From: SIG622 sp045596605
Lineage (GTDB): Bacteria > Bacillota > Clostridia > Oscillospirales > CAG-382
Assembly (NCBI GenBank): GCA_045596605.1
Contig: JAZOCR010000123.1
Span: 1 to 9,619, forward strand
DNA: 9,619 bases
Direction of reading: 5' to 3'
The translations under genes were made by a program, and so were the position numbers. Below the pieces are notes generated by a model. The model had not been told where the DNA came from and did no database searches. It was given only the letters and a program-made list of their open reading frames with translations. Below are positions 1 to 5,122 of this stretch, one piece after another. Every line of letters starts with the position of its first letter. The stretch's first letter is position 1.

Positions 1-20
1 GGAACTAACCATTTTTTCAT
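1..20 (-). CDS. 5' end of a gene running off the left edge (partial)
   Basis: Only the first codons are visible: ATG at 20-18, then Lys-Lys-Trp-Leu-Val. A Shine-Dalgarno-like GAGGAG lies about 9 bases upstream (29-35), and the start is only 24 bases past the stop of the membrane-protein gene at 45, so the two probably share a transcript. The Lys-Lys start followed by hydrophobic residues could begin a signal peptide or membrane segment, but too little is present to assign a function. Confidence 0.4.
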
Positions 21-44
21 TAATATACTCTCCTCGTCAAATTC

Positions 45-446
45 TTATTTACCTGTAGCTTTTACAGTAACAAATAGCACCGTCAATTCGGCAATCAAAG
101 ACAACGTAATTAACGCACCTGTGACAGAAAAAAAGCTGATACCGTAAAATAGCGGACACAATGAACATACCACTCCCACACAAAGTAATCCCTTTGCAAT
201 CGTCATCACGGTGTATGTGTTTGTAAATAAGTAAACCAACAGCAAAACAAAAACAGCACAAGTAATTATTGCAGTGAGAAACGGAGCAAAATTTGCATAC
301 CCAAATGGCGTTAAATCAAAATAGGAGAATGTCTTTCTCCAAGGCTCACCCTCGGGATTTGCAAAATTGCACACTGCACCGTAAGGCAAGATTTCAAGAA
401 TCAATGTAATAATTGGGAGTATCAAATATAGCATTTTCTTTTTCAC
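45..446 (-). CDS. small four-TM membrane protein, unknown function
   Basis: A 133-residue integral membrane protein. Hydrophobic segments lie near residues 5-22, 54-76, 82-100 and 104-128, with a polar loop at about 27-50 containing NPEGEPWRKTFSYFDLTPFG. A longer reading would begin at a TTG at 467, but AAGGAGG (about 456-462) lies inside that extension and sits 8 bases before a GTG at 446, so GTG is the probable start; an ATG at 434 is the fallback. The promoter at 500-528 supports this. I do not recognise a characterised family, and the topology alone does not give a function. It may be co-transcribed with the partial gene at the left edge. Confidence 0.75.
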   Translation of the reverse strand: MKKKMLYLILPIITLILEILPYGAVCNFANPEGEPWRKTFSYFDLTPFGYANFAPFLTAIITCAVFVLLLVYLFTNTYTVMTIAKGLLCVGVVCSLCPLFYGISFFSVTGALITLSLIAELTVLFVTVKATGK

Positions 447-499
447 AAAGATATCCTCCTTTAACAAACTCTTATTTATCTAACCGCTTTTGCATATCC

Positions 500-528
500 A
501 TTATACCACAAAGATACACTTTTTTCAA
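500..528 (-). promoter_or_regulatory. sigma-A type promoter of the membrane-protein gene
   Basis: On the minus strand, TTGAAA (523-528) and TATAAT (500-505) are separated by exactly 17 bases. The promoter belongs to the repeated intergenic module (507-594) shared with the region before the GNAT gene. Confidence 0.8.
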
Positions 529-594
529 GTAGCAAAGCGAAGGTTTGTGCCTCCGCTTTTCAATATTTAACTGTTCGACAAGTTGGAATTTGTC
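507..594. repeat. intergenic hairpin-promoter module, copy 1
   Basis: An 88-base stretch matching 1212-1299 without gaps, with about ten differences. It carries a hairpin (534-559), the -35 and spacer of the downstream promoter, and a conserved block starting CTGTTCGACAAGTTGGA at about 571. Similarity continues more weakly across the -10 toward position 475. Confidence 0.8.
534..559 (-). terminator. hairpin 3' of the GNAT gene, possible terminator
   Basis: Arms AAAGCGAAGG (534-543) and CCTCCGCTTT (550-559) pair with one mismatch around a 6-base loop. The U-tract is short on the minus strand and better on the plus strand, so termination of the GNAT transcript is plausible but not assured. It lies upstream of the -35 of the next promoter. 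Confidence 0.5.
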
Positions 595-629
595 GCTTCG
601 TCAAACTAAAAGTTTCCTTTGTTTCTTGA

Positions 630-1157
630 TTATAATTTTTTAGACATGAAAAGCAATAAATCATCATTGTTACAGCATGGAGCGTATTGTTCTAATTGTT
701 TTCCCTGATACCACACGCCACTACCGTCTGGAATATAGCCACGCTTGACATAAATTCTTTGTGCTGCACCATACCCCGAATGGACACCAACTGCCAAATA
801 TACCATATCAGACACTTTTGCCGCCTCCTGTTCCACCACATCCATAAGATTATTTCCAATTCCTTTATTATGAACGTGGAAAAACACTGTCAAATCAACT
901 ATTTCAGGATACCCCAGACCTGCCCAAGGACCTTCCATAGGATTTAATACCAAAGTACATAGTCCAGATACTTCTCCATCATACTCCGCAATAAATACTT
1001 TTCTTTTATTTTCTCCCTGTTCTTTGTAGTAATTTTCATAGGTTTCTAAAGACGGATGCCACCCATATGATAAATATGTATCGTATATTATTTTAGCATC
1101 ATCGACTTCCATGCTTCTAATTAGTAAGTTATTATTTGAAAAATAAACTTCGCTCAT
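630..1157 (-). CDS. GNAT-family N-acetyltransferase
   Basis: A 175-residue protein of normal single-domain GNAT length, expected to transfer the acetyl group of acetyl-CoA to an amine. Residues 10-20 form the first strand (LLIRSMEVDDA). Residues 86-112 form motif A, with the acetyl-CoA pyrophosphate loop HNKGIG at 96-101 and the following helix. Residues 129-141 (GYGAAQRIYVKRG) look like the motif B helix that precedes the typical 'GY/GF' turn. The ATG start is supported by GGAGGT about 6 bases upstream and by a promoter at 1205-1233. The substrate cannot be read from sequence; relatives include antibiotic, peptide and polyamine acetyltransferases. It is a single-gene unit in an accessory region. 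Confidence 0.88.
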   Translation of the reverse strand: MSEVYFSNNNLLIRSMEVDDAKIIYDTYLSYGWHPSLETYENYYKEQGENKRKVFIAEYDGEVSGLCTLVLNPMEGPWAGLGYPEIVDLTVFFHVHNKGIGNNLMDVVEQEAAKVSDMVYLAVGVHSGYGAAQRIYVKRGYIPDGSGVWYQGKQLEQYAPCCNNDDLLLFMSKKL

Positions 1158-1204
1158 TATTTACCTCCACAAATTCAGTTTTATCGAACTGTTTTCACAT
1201 ATAC

Positions 1205-1233
1205 AGTATATCACAAGTATACACTTTTTTCAA
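1205..1233 (-). promoter_or_regulatory. promoter of the GNAT gene
   Basis: Minus-strand TTGAAA (1228-1233), 17-base spacer, TATACT (1205-1210). The spacer and flanks closely match the promoter at 500-528. Confidence 0.8.
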
Positions 1234-1299
1234 GTAGTAAAGCGGAGGTTTATGCCTCCGCTTTTCGATTTTTATCTGTTCGACAAGTTGGAGTTGGTC
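1212..1299. repeat. intergenic hairpin-promoter module, copy 2
   Basis: Second copy of the 88-base module at 507-594. Its right end overlaps the last codon region of the XRE gene (stop at 1298-1300). A less conserved extension covers the 5' leader to about 1172 and reappears upstream of the XRE gene at about 1843-1884. Confidence 0.8.
1239..1264 (-). terminator. hairpin 3' of the XRE gene, possible terminator
   Basis: Perfect 10-bp stem: AAAGCGGAGG (1239-1248) with CCTCCGCTTT (1255-1264), 6-base loop. It is equivalent to the hairpin at 534-559, but here the single mismatch is absent. The T-tract is again better on the plus strand. Confidence 0.55.
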
Positions 1300-1756
1300 A
1301 GTACCTTATCAAGTAATAGATGACATAACCCCAACTCATCAAACCGTGAAGAATCGCCCACCAGATTGATTGCCAGTGTGCATAACTGATTATCATTGCT
1401 AACACAGAACCTATTATTGTTCCTTTTTCTATTAGTTTATTCGATGACATATCAAAATGAATTCTGTTCTTATTCTCCATTTGTTGTATTTTGTATAACA
1501 ATAATTCCACGTGTTCTTCAGTATATACAGAACTGCTTTCAGAGTCCTTTGTCTTTCCGGCGAGCAATTCGGAAATAGTAATATTCAGTTCCTTACATAG
1601 CAGTTCAACAATAGAGTAATCTGGCATAGATTTTCCCGTTTCCCATTTGGAAATGGTTTTGTTTGATACTCCAAGCAGTTCAGCAAGTTGTTCCTGTGTA
1701 AGATTCTTCGCCCGTCGTTTTTCTGCAATAAAGCGTCCTATCTCTTGTTGGATCAT
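1298..1756 (-). CDS. XRE-family regulator with C-terminal membrane anchor
   Basis: A 152-residue protein. Residues 6-64 form a Cro/CI-type helix-turn-helix, with the second and recognition helices around LTQEQLAELLGVSNKTISKW. Residues 65-108 are a charged linker, and residues 112-126 and 131-149 are hydrophobic and probably form two membrane helices. This layout, DNA-binding head plus short membrane tail, is known in Firmicutes XRE proteins and suggests sequestration at or signalling from the membrane; that role is inference. The ATG at 1756 has AAGGAGG 8 bases upstream and a promoter at 1781-1809. The target genes are unknown. It is a single-gene unit. Confidence 0.88.
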   Translation of the reverse strand: MIQQEIGRFIAEKRRAKNLTQEQLAELLGVSNKTISKWETGKSMPDYSIVELLCKELNITISELLAGKTKDSESSSVYTEEHVELLLYKIQQMENKNRIHFDMSSNKLIEKGTIIGSVLAMIISYAHWQSIWWAILHGLMSWGYVIYYLIRY

Positions 1757-1780
1757 TGTTAACGCCTCCTTTCAGCACTA

Positions 1781-1809
1781 AGTATACTCTTTATGCAAAT
1801 AATTGTAAA
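1781..1809 (-). promoter_or_regulatory. promoter of the XRE gene
   Basis: Minus-strand TTTACA (1804-1809), 17-base spacer, TATACT (1781-1786). The predicted start of transcription (about 1774) leaves an unusually short leader of about 18 bases containing little more than the ribosome site. Confidence 0.65.
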
Positions 1810-1842
1810 TCCCTCATACGGAGAATTTGAGTTGAATTATGT

Positions 1843-1884
1843 CAAATTCAGTTTTATCCAACTGTTTTCGCATATCCACTGTAA
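1843..1884. repeat. partial third copy of the intergenic module leader
   Basis: The stretch around ATTCAGTTTTATCCAACTG and the following TTTTCGCATAT matches the leader upstream of the GNAT gene (about 1172-1210) and, less well, 475-505. The match stops before the -10 box, where unrelated sequence leading to the DUF559 unit begins. Confidence 0.65.
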
Positions 1885-1938
1885 ACCTGTACCGAGTCAC
1901 AACCTCAAAAAATGCTGTTAAAAGCGCCCTCGCCATAG

Positions 1939-1985
1939 GCCCCCTTGACTAAAGGGGGCTGTCAGCGTAGCTGACTGGGGGATTC
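1939..1985 (+). repeat. REP-like double-hairpin repeat, left copy
   Basis: Two adjacent stems: GCCCCCTT/AAGGGGGC around loop GACTA (1939-1959), then GTCAGC/GCTGAC around GTA (1961-1975), ending in GGGGGATTC. It is an inverted relative of 2388-2437. The last codons and stop of the DUF559 gene lie inside it. Confidence 0.85.
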
Positions 1986-2366
1986 GTATGAGGTGCCAGC
2001 CGCAGACTGCCCGAGAAATTCTTTTACAGCATTATCAATATACTGACATACTCCATCAAAATTTCTATTAACCTCGTTATTCGGTATTCGCAAAACAACA
2101 AGATTTCTTTTTTCGATTTTACTTGTCCTGATTTTATCTTTCAACAAGTATTTTTCTTCATAGTGTTGCGAACCATCAAGTTCGATGACTAACCTTGCAC
2201 TATGGCAATAAAAATCAACAATATAATTGTCTATAACTTTCTGTCTTAAAAATCTAACGGGATAACTTTTCAGAAAATCATACCAAAGGTGTCTTTCTTC
2301 CTTTGTCATATTCTTTCTCAGTGCTCTTGCGTTGGCAGTTAAATCTTTGTTATGCTTTCTATCCAT
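1962..2366 (-). CDS. DUF559 / Vsr-like endonuclease-domain protein
   Basis: A 134-residue protein of the DUF559 type, whose fold relates to very-short-patch-repair and PD-(D/E)XK endonucleases. Visible features are the N-terminal ARALRKNMTKEERHLWYDF, then RFLRQKVIDNYIVDFYC (candidate acidic D51), then LVIELDGSQHYE (E62, D64, H68), then a DKIRTSKIEKR segment and a VLRIPNNEV strand. A longer reading starts with GTG at 2399 inside the right repeat, but GGAGGG 4 bases before the ATG at 2366 makes that the likely start. About the last dozen residues are encoded by the left repeat. DUF559 proteins are poorly characterised; nuclease activity is inferred from fold and residues. Transcription probably comes from the promoter at 2502-2530. 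Confidence 0.88.
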   Translation of the reverse strand: MDRKHNKDLTANARALRKNMTKEERHLWYDFLKSYPVRFLRQKVIDNYIVDFYCHSARLVIELDGSQHYEEKYLLKDKIRTSKIEKRNLVVLRIPNNEVNRNFDGVCQYIDNAVKEFLGQSAAGTSYESPSQLR

Positions 2367-2387
2367 ATATCCCTCCACTATCTTCGG

Positions 2388-2437
2388 GAATCCTCCCACC
2401 GTCTTCGACGGTCCCCCCTCCTTTAGTCAAGGAGGGC
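2388..2437 (-). repeat. REP-like double-hairpin repeat, right copy (inverted)
   Basis: Read on the minus strand: CCCTCCTT/AAGGAGGG around the same GACTA loop, then ACCGTC/GACGGT around GAA, then GGGAGGATTC. The loop, order and GATTC end match the left copy, while the stem bases differ in a paired manner. Confidence 0.85.
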
Positions 2438-2442
2438 TTTAA

Positions 2443-2640
2443 AAAGTCATACCGCAATTCCTACAGGGATTCATATCGCTGATTTCATTTTCAATGAATT
2501 TATTATATCACAAGTATTCCGTTTTTTCAATCCCCGATGGAATTTTCGAAATAACACACAAAAATACCAAAAGCCATTTTATATTCGCCACGAAAGTAAA
2601 CTTGAAATTTATCCAATATGAGTAGCAAATAATAAACTCA
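2443..2640. other. gene-free stretch between the DUF559 unit and the HEPN-CBS gene
   Basis: No credible coding region. It holds the minus-strand promoter at 2502-2530. The remainder (about 2535-2640) is AT-rich with no RNA or repeat that I recognise. Confidence 0.6.
2502..2530 (-). promoter_or_regulatory. promoter upstream of the DUF559 unit
   Basis: Minus-strand TTGAAA (2525-2530), 17-base spacer, TATAAT (2502-2507). The spacer contains ATACTTGTGATATA, the same signature as the promoter at 1205-1233. It would transcribe through the right REP-like repeat into the DUF559 gene. Confidence 0.7.
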
Positions 2641-2671
2641 ATCCGACACGCAATGCCGTGCCGGATTTTTT
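2641..2671 (+). terminator. intrinsic terminator without an obvious upstream plus-strand gene
   Basis: ATCCGACACG (2641-2650) pairs with CGTGCCGGAT (2657-2666) with one mismatch, followed by a run of six T. No plus-strand gene precedes it, so it may be a leftover of a gene lost when the accessory region was assembled, or an insulator for the next promoter. Confidence 0.7.
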
Positions 2672-2697
2672 ATATCTCCAATTTTTACAAAATCCCC

Positions 2698-2726
2698 TTG
2701 ACTAAACCCTCCATATGATTTATAGT
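2698..2726 (+). promoter_or_regulatory. promoter of the HEPN-CBS/amidase operon
   Basis: TTGACT (2698-2703), 17-base spacer, TATAGT (2721-2726). An overlapping TATAAT a few bases later is an alternative -10. The -35 lies inside a 13-base match to the REP-like repeat core. Confidence 0.7.
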
Positions 2727-2763
2727 ATAATCAAGGAAAAAGAGATAAAAACAAGGAGCAGCT

Positions 2764-3468
2764 ATGAATAATACCGATTTATTTCTAGATAAATATAAAG
2801 AGCTTGAGGCAGCGGTAAAATTAAAATACGGACTCTCAAGGGGCGAATCTGTTATAAATTTTCTCAAAAGAAAAACTCCCTACTCTATTTACAGTGCGGA
2901 AATACAGTGCTGTGCGGAGCTGCGCAATCTTCTTGCGCATAACCCCAAAATCGGCGGAAGCTACGTTGCTGAGCCGTCACAGAAAACCCTTGATTTTCTT
3001 GATTTTCTCTTAAATAAGGTGCAAAACCGCCCAAGATGCAAGGACATTTCTGTAAAATATAAGGATATTTATAGACAAACTATGCAAGGAAGCGTGCAAA
3101 AGGCTATGACGGTTATGAAAAACCACCGCTTCTCCCACGTACCGATAGTTGAAAACCAAAGACTTGTGGGAGTTTTTGATAAAAACTCCATATTTTCTTA
3201 CCTCACAAATAAAGGCGTTGAATGTATAAACAACCTTAATGCTCTTACCTTTGCGGATATAGAGCAATACGTCAGCCTAAAACATCGCACCGACCTTGAC
3301 TTCGTATTCGCAAGAAGCAATATGTACGTTGACGAGCTTGAAGATATATTTGAAAGGGCTCTTGAAAACGGAAAGCGCATAAGCCTTGTATTTCTCACCG
3401 CCACCGGCTCTAAAAACGAGCCGCTACAGGGAATAGTGACCCCCTGGGACATAATTGGCGTAGAATAG
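2764..3468 (+). CDS. HEPN-like N-terminus fused to a CBS-domain pair
   Basis: A 234-residue soluble protein. Residues 1-90 are mostly helical and contain RNLLAH (R54 to H59), the R-X4-H pattern of HEPN RNases, preceded by the helix SAEIQCCAELR. Residues 100-234 resemble two CBS motifs: the first at about 105-150 (TMQGSVQKAMTVMKNHRFSHVPIVENQRLVGVFDKNSI, with the typical 'HVPIV..G.F' pattern), the second ending in GIVTPWDI. CBS pairs usually bind adenine nucleotides and gate a partner domain, so ligand-controlled activity of the N-terminal part is a reasonable inference. The start is supported by AAGGAG about 5 bases upstream. The amidase gene follows 13 bases after the stop. HEPN folds can also be non-catalytic (nucleotidyltransferase partners), so RNase activity is unproven. 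Confidence 0.8.
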   Translation: MNNTDLFLDKYKELEAAVKLKYGLSRGESVINFLKRKTPYSIYSAEIQCCAELRNLLAHNPKIGGSYVAEPSQKTLDFLDFLLNKVQNRPRCKDISVKYKDIYRQTMQGSVQKAMTVMKNHRFSHVPIVENQRLVGVFDKNSIFSYLTNKGVECINNLNALTFADIEQYVSLKHRTDLDFVFARSNMYVDELEDIFERALENGKRISLVFLTATGSKNEPLQGIVTPWDIIGVE

Positions 3469-3481
3469 AAGGGAGATGCAT

Positions 3482-4234
3482 ATGAAGATTAAAATTATTT
3501 TCGCACTGATGTGCACCCTGACACTTATTTTCAGTGCCTGCACGGCAAAAAACGAAAACGATACCCCGGAAATACCAAGCCAAGAGGAAACCGAAAGCTT
3601 ACCCGCAGATAACACCGCACAGAGTGAGCAATCTTCGGATAATACACCGGAAATAAAAGAGCCTGTTTACGTTTCCCCGCTTTCAAAAGAAAGCTTTCTC
3701 TCCCCTCTCGAAAATTATTCCTGGGAGCGTGAGTATGCACCGGAATACGTTGTGCTTCACTTCACAAGCGCAGTGGTACTCTCCCGTGACGACCCGTATA
3801 ATATGGAAACCGTGCGGAAAATATTCGAGGATAACGAAATAAGTATCCACTATATAATTGACAGAAACGGTAACATCGAGTGTTATATTCCCGAAAACCG
3901 AGCCGCCTGGCACGCAGGTCGTGGAGCATTTGCAGGCGACGAAAGACTTACAAATGCTATGAATAAATATTCTATCGGTATTGAAATTCTCGCAATAGGT
4001 TCACAAAGCGATATGTCGCAGTACCTTACAGAAGCAGAGTATGGTGCCCTTGACAAGAGCCTTATCGGCTTTACCGATGCGCAGTATACAGCACTGAAAG
4101 AGCTTGTGACAGATATATGCAAAAGAAATAATATTCCCCTTGACAGACAGCACGTCATCGGTCACAGCGAATATAACAGCGCAAAAACCGACCCCGGAGA
4201 GCTGCTTGAGTGGGAAAGAGTGCTTGGAGAATAG
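3482..4234 (+). CDS. lipoprotein N-acetylmuramoyl-L-alanine amidase (amidase_2)
   Basis: Peptidoglycan amidase expected to cleave the bond between MurNAc and L-alanine outside the membrane. It is 250 residues. Residues 1-19 are a signal peptide ending FSA-Cys20, a lipobox, followed by an acidic Ser/Thr/Pro-rich linker to about residue 80. The amidase_2/PGRP-like fold spans about 85-245. Candidate zinc ligands are H93 (VVLHFTS), H228 (VIGHSE) and D237 (KTDPG); E168 (SIGIEIL) is in the usual catalytic-Glu place and K235 is the conserved Lys near the third ligand. An ATG 6 bases earlier abuts the GGGAG ribosome site and is unlikely; the second ATG has correct spacing. It follows the HEPN-CBS gene by 13 bases and ends at a strong terminator. 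Confidence 0.9.
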   Translation: MKIKIIFALMCTLTLIFSACTAKNENDTPEIPSQEETESLPADNTAQSEQSSDNTPEIKEPVYVSPLSKESFLSPLENYSWEREYAPEYVVLHFTSAVVLSRDDPYNMETVRKIFEDNEISIHYIIDRNGNIECYIPENRAAWHAGRGAFAGDERLTNAMNKYSIGIEILAIGSQSDMSQYLTEAEYGALDKSLIGFTDAQYTALKELVTDICKRNNIPLDRQHVIGHSEYNSAKTDPGELLEWERVLGE

Positions 4235-4248
4235 TTTTATCTTATACA

Positions 4249-4286
4249 AAAAGACTTCGCATGAAAACGAAGTCTTTTGAGTTTTT
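4249..4286. terminator. bidirectional terminator between convergent genes
   Basis: Perfect 11-bp stem AAAAGACTTCG (4249-4259) / CGAAGTCTTTT (4268-4278), with T-rich tails on both strands. It serves the amidase gene (plus) and the IseA-like gene (minus). Confidence 0.9.
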
Positions 4287-4294
4287 ATCTTATT

Positions 4295-4951
4295 TTATCT
4301 TATTGCAACGCCGTCGAAGAACCACTCACCACCACTGTTTTGGGCAGTAATTTTCTGTGAGGAGCTTCCGTCGGTGAGCTTTCTTGTAAGAGCTGCGCTC
4401 TTTCCGTCTGCACTTTCAGCTGTGCAGGTATATTTTGCATAGTCGTTGTTTGCGGTAGTAGCGGTTTCGGCACAGTAGAGCTTTCCGTTTTCCTCACGGT
4501 ATGCCGACAGGTCAAGGCTTTCTACAAAGCTGTTCGTGAAATATCCGAGGTACAATGCTTTTAGCTCTGCTATGGAGTTTACGTCTACAAGGAGCACTCT
4601 GTGGTAGTCTGTACTGTAGCCGTTATCCTCATAGGTTATTACGTCCATATTATCAAGCTCGAAGTTCTGACAGAGCATATCGTAGTAGAAGTTTTCCGCC
4701 TCTATATACTTGCTTATAAGCTTTTGCTTTTCAGTCTCCGGGAAAACGTAGTCCTCTTTTTCATCCTCTTCCGGAGTTTGAGCTTTTTCGTCATCGCTGT
4801 TATTATTACTACCTACGGGGATTTGCGTATCGGTTTTTTTATCGTCAAACAGCTCACCAAGCTTTTTTTCGTTGTCTGTGTTTCTTGTGAAGAAATAAAC
4901 TGCGCCTATGCACAGGGCAACTATAAGAAGAAAAGCAAGAACTTTTTTCAT
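4295..4951 (-). CDS. membrane-anchored extracytoplasmic protein, IseA-like
   Basis: 218 residues. Residues 4-21 form one hydrophobic helix after Lys-Lys, so the rest lies outside the membrane; Cys14 lacks a proper lipobox, so lipidation is unlikely. Residues 25-72 are a disordered, very acidic linker. The remaining domain (about 73-218) begins EKQKLISKYIEAENFYYDM and contains IAELKALYLGYFTNSFVESL and ENGKLYC, patterns I associate with IseA/YoeB-type DL-endopeptidase inhibitors of Firmicutes; this family link is from memory. Facing an amidase gene, a role in controlling wall hydrolases is attractive but unproven. The ribosome site (AAAGGA) is weakly spaced, about 10 bases. The promoter at 4986-5014 is clear. 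Confidence 0.75.
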   Translation of the reverse strand: MKKVLAFLLIVALCIGAVYFFTRNTDNEKKLGELFDDKKTDTQIPVGSNNNSDDEKAQTPEEDEKEDYVFPETEKQKLISKYIEAENFYYDMLCQNFELDNMDVITYEDNGYSTDYHRVLLVDVNSIAELKALYLGYFTNSFVESLDLSAYREENGKLYCAETATTANNDYAKYTCTAESADGKSAALTRKLTDGSSSQKITAQNSGGEWFFDGVAIR

Positions 4952-4985
4952 TGTGTATCATTCCTTTATTTATTTCTGTATTTTG

Positions 4986-5014
4986 ATGATACCACATTTT
5001 TTCCTTAAAGTCAA
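4986..5014 (-). promoter_or_regulatory. promoter of the IseA-like gene
   Basis: Minus-strand TTGACT (5009-5014), 17-base spacer, TATCAT (4986-4991). It is divergent from the SPFH promoter, with the two -35 boxes 34 bases apart, so one regulator could touch both. Confidence 0.8.
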
Positions 5015-5048
5015 TAGTAAGAAGCTTTAAGCATAAAATAAAAAGTTC

Positions 5049-5077
5049 TTGACATACGGTACAGGAAAGGATATAAT
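5049..5077 (+). promoter_or_regulatory. consensus promoter of the SPFH gene
   Basis: TTGACA (5049-5054), 17-base spacer, TATAAT (5072-5077): an exact sigma-A consensus, implying strong constitutive expression unless repressed. Confidence 0.9.
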
Positions 5078-5122
5078 AATATATAGAAAACAGCAAATTA
5101 CTCTTGAAAGGGGAAATAAATT

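Noticed and set aside
475..1299. Integron-like cassette array with the intergenic modules acting as attC sites
   Set aside because: The genes (GNAT, XRE, small membrane protein) and some GTTRRRY-like heptamers are suggestive. But the modules lack overall dyad symmetry, contain functional-looking promoters, and no integrase is in view.
2367..2399. Longer DUF559 protein starting at GTG 2399
   Set aside because: The extra codons lie in the REP-like repeat and contain the ribosome site that serves the ATG at 2366.
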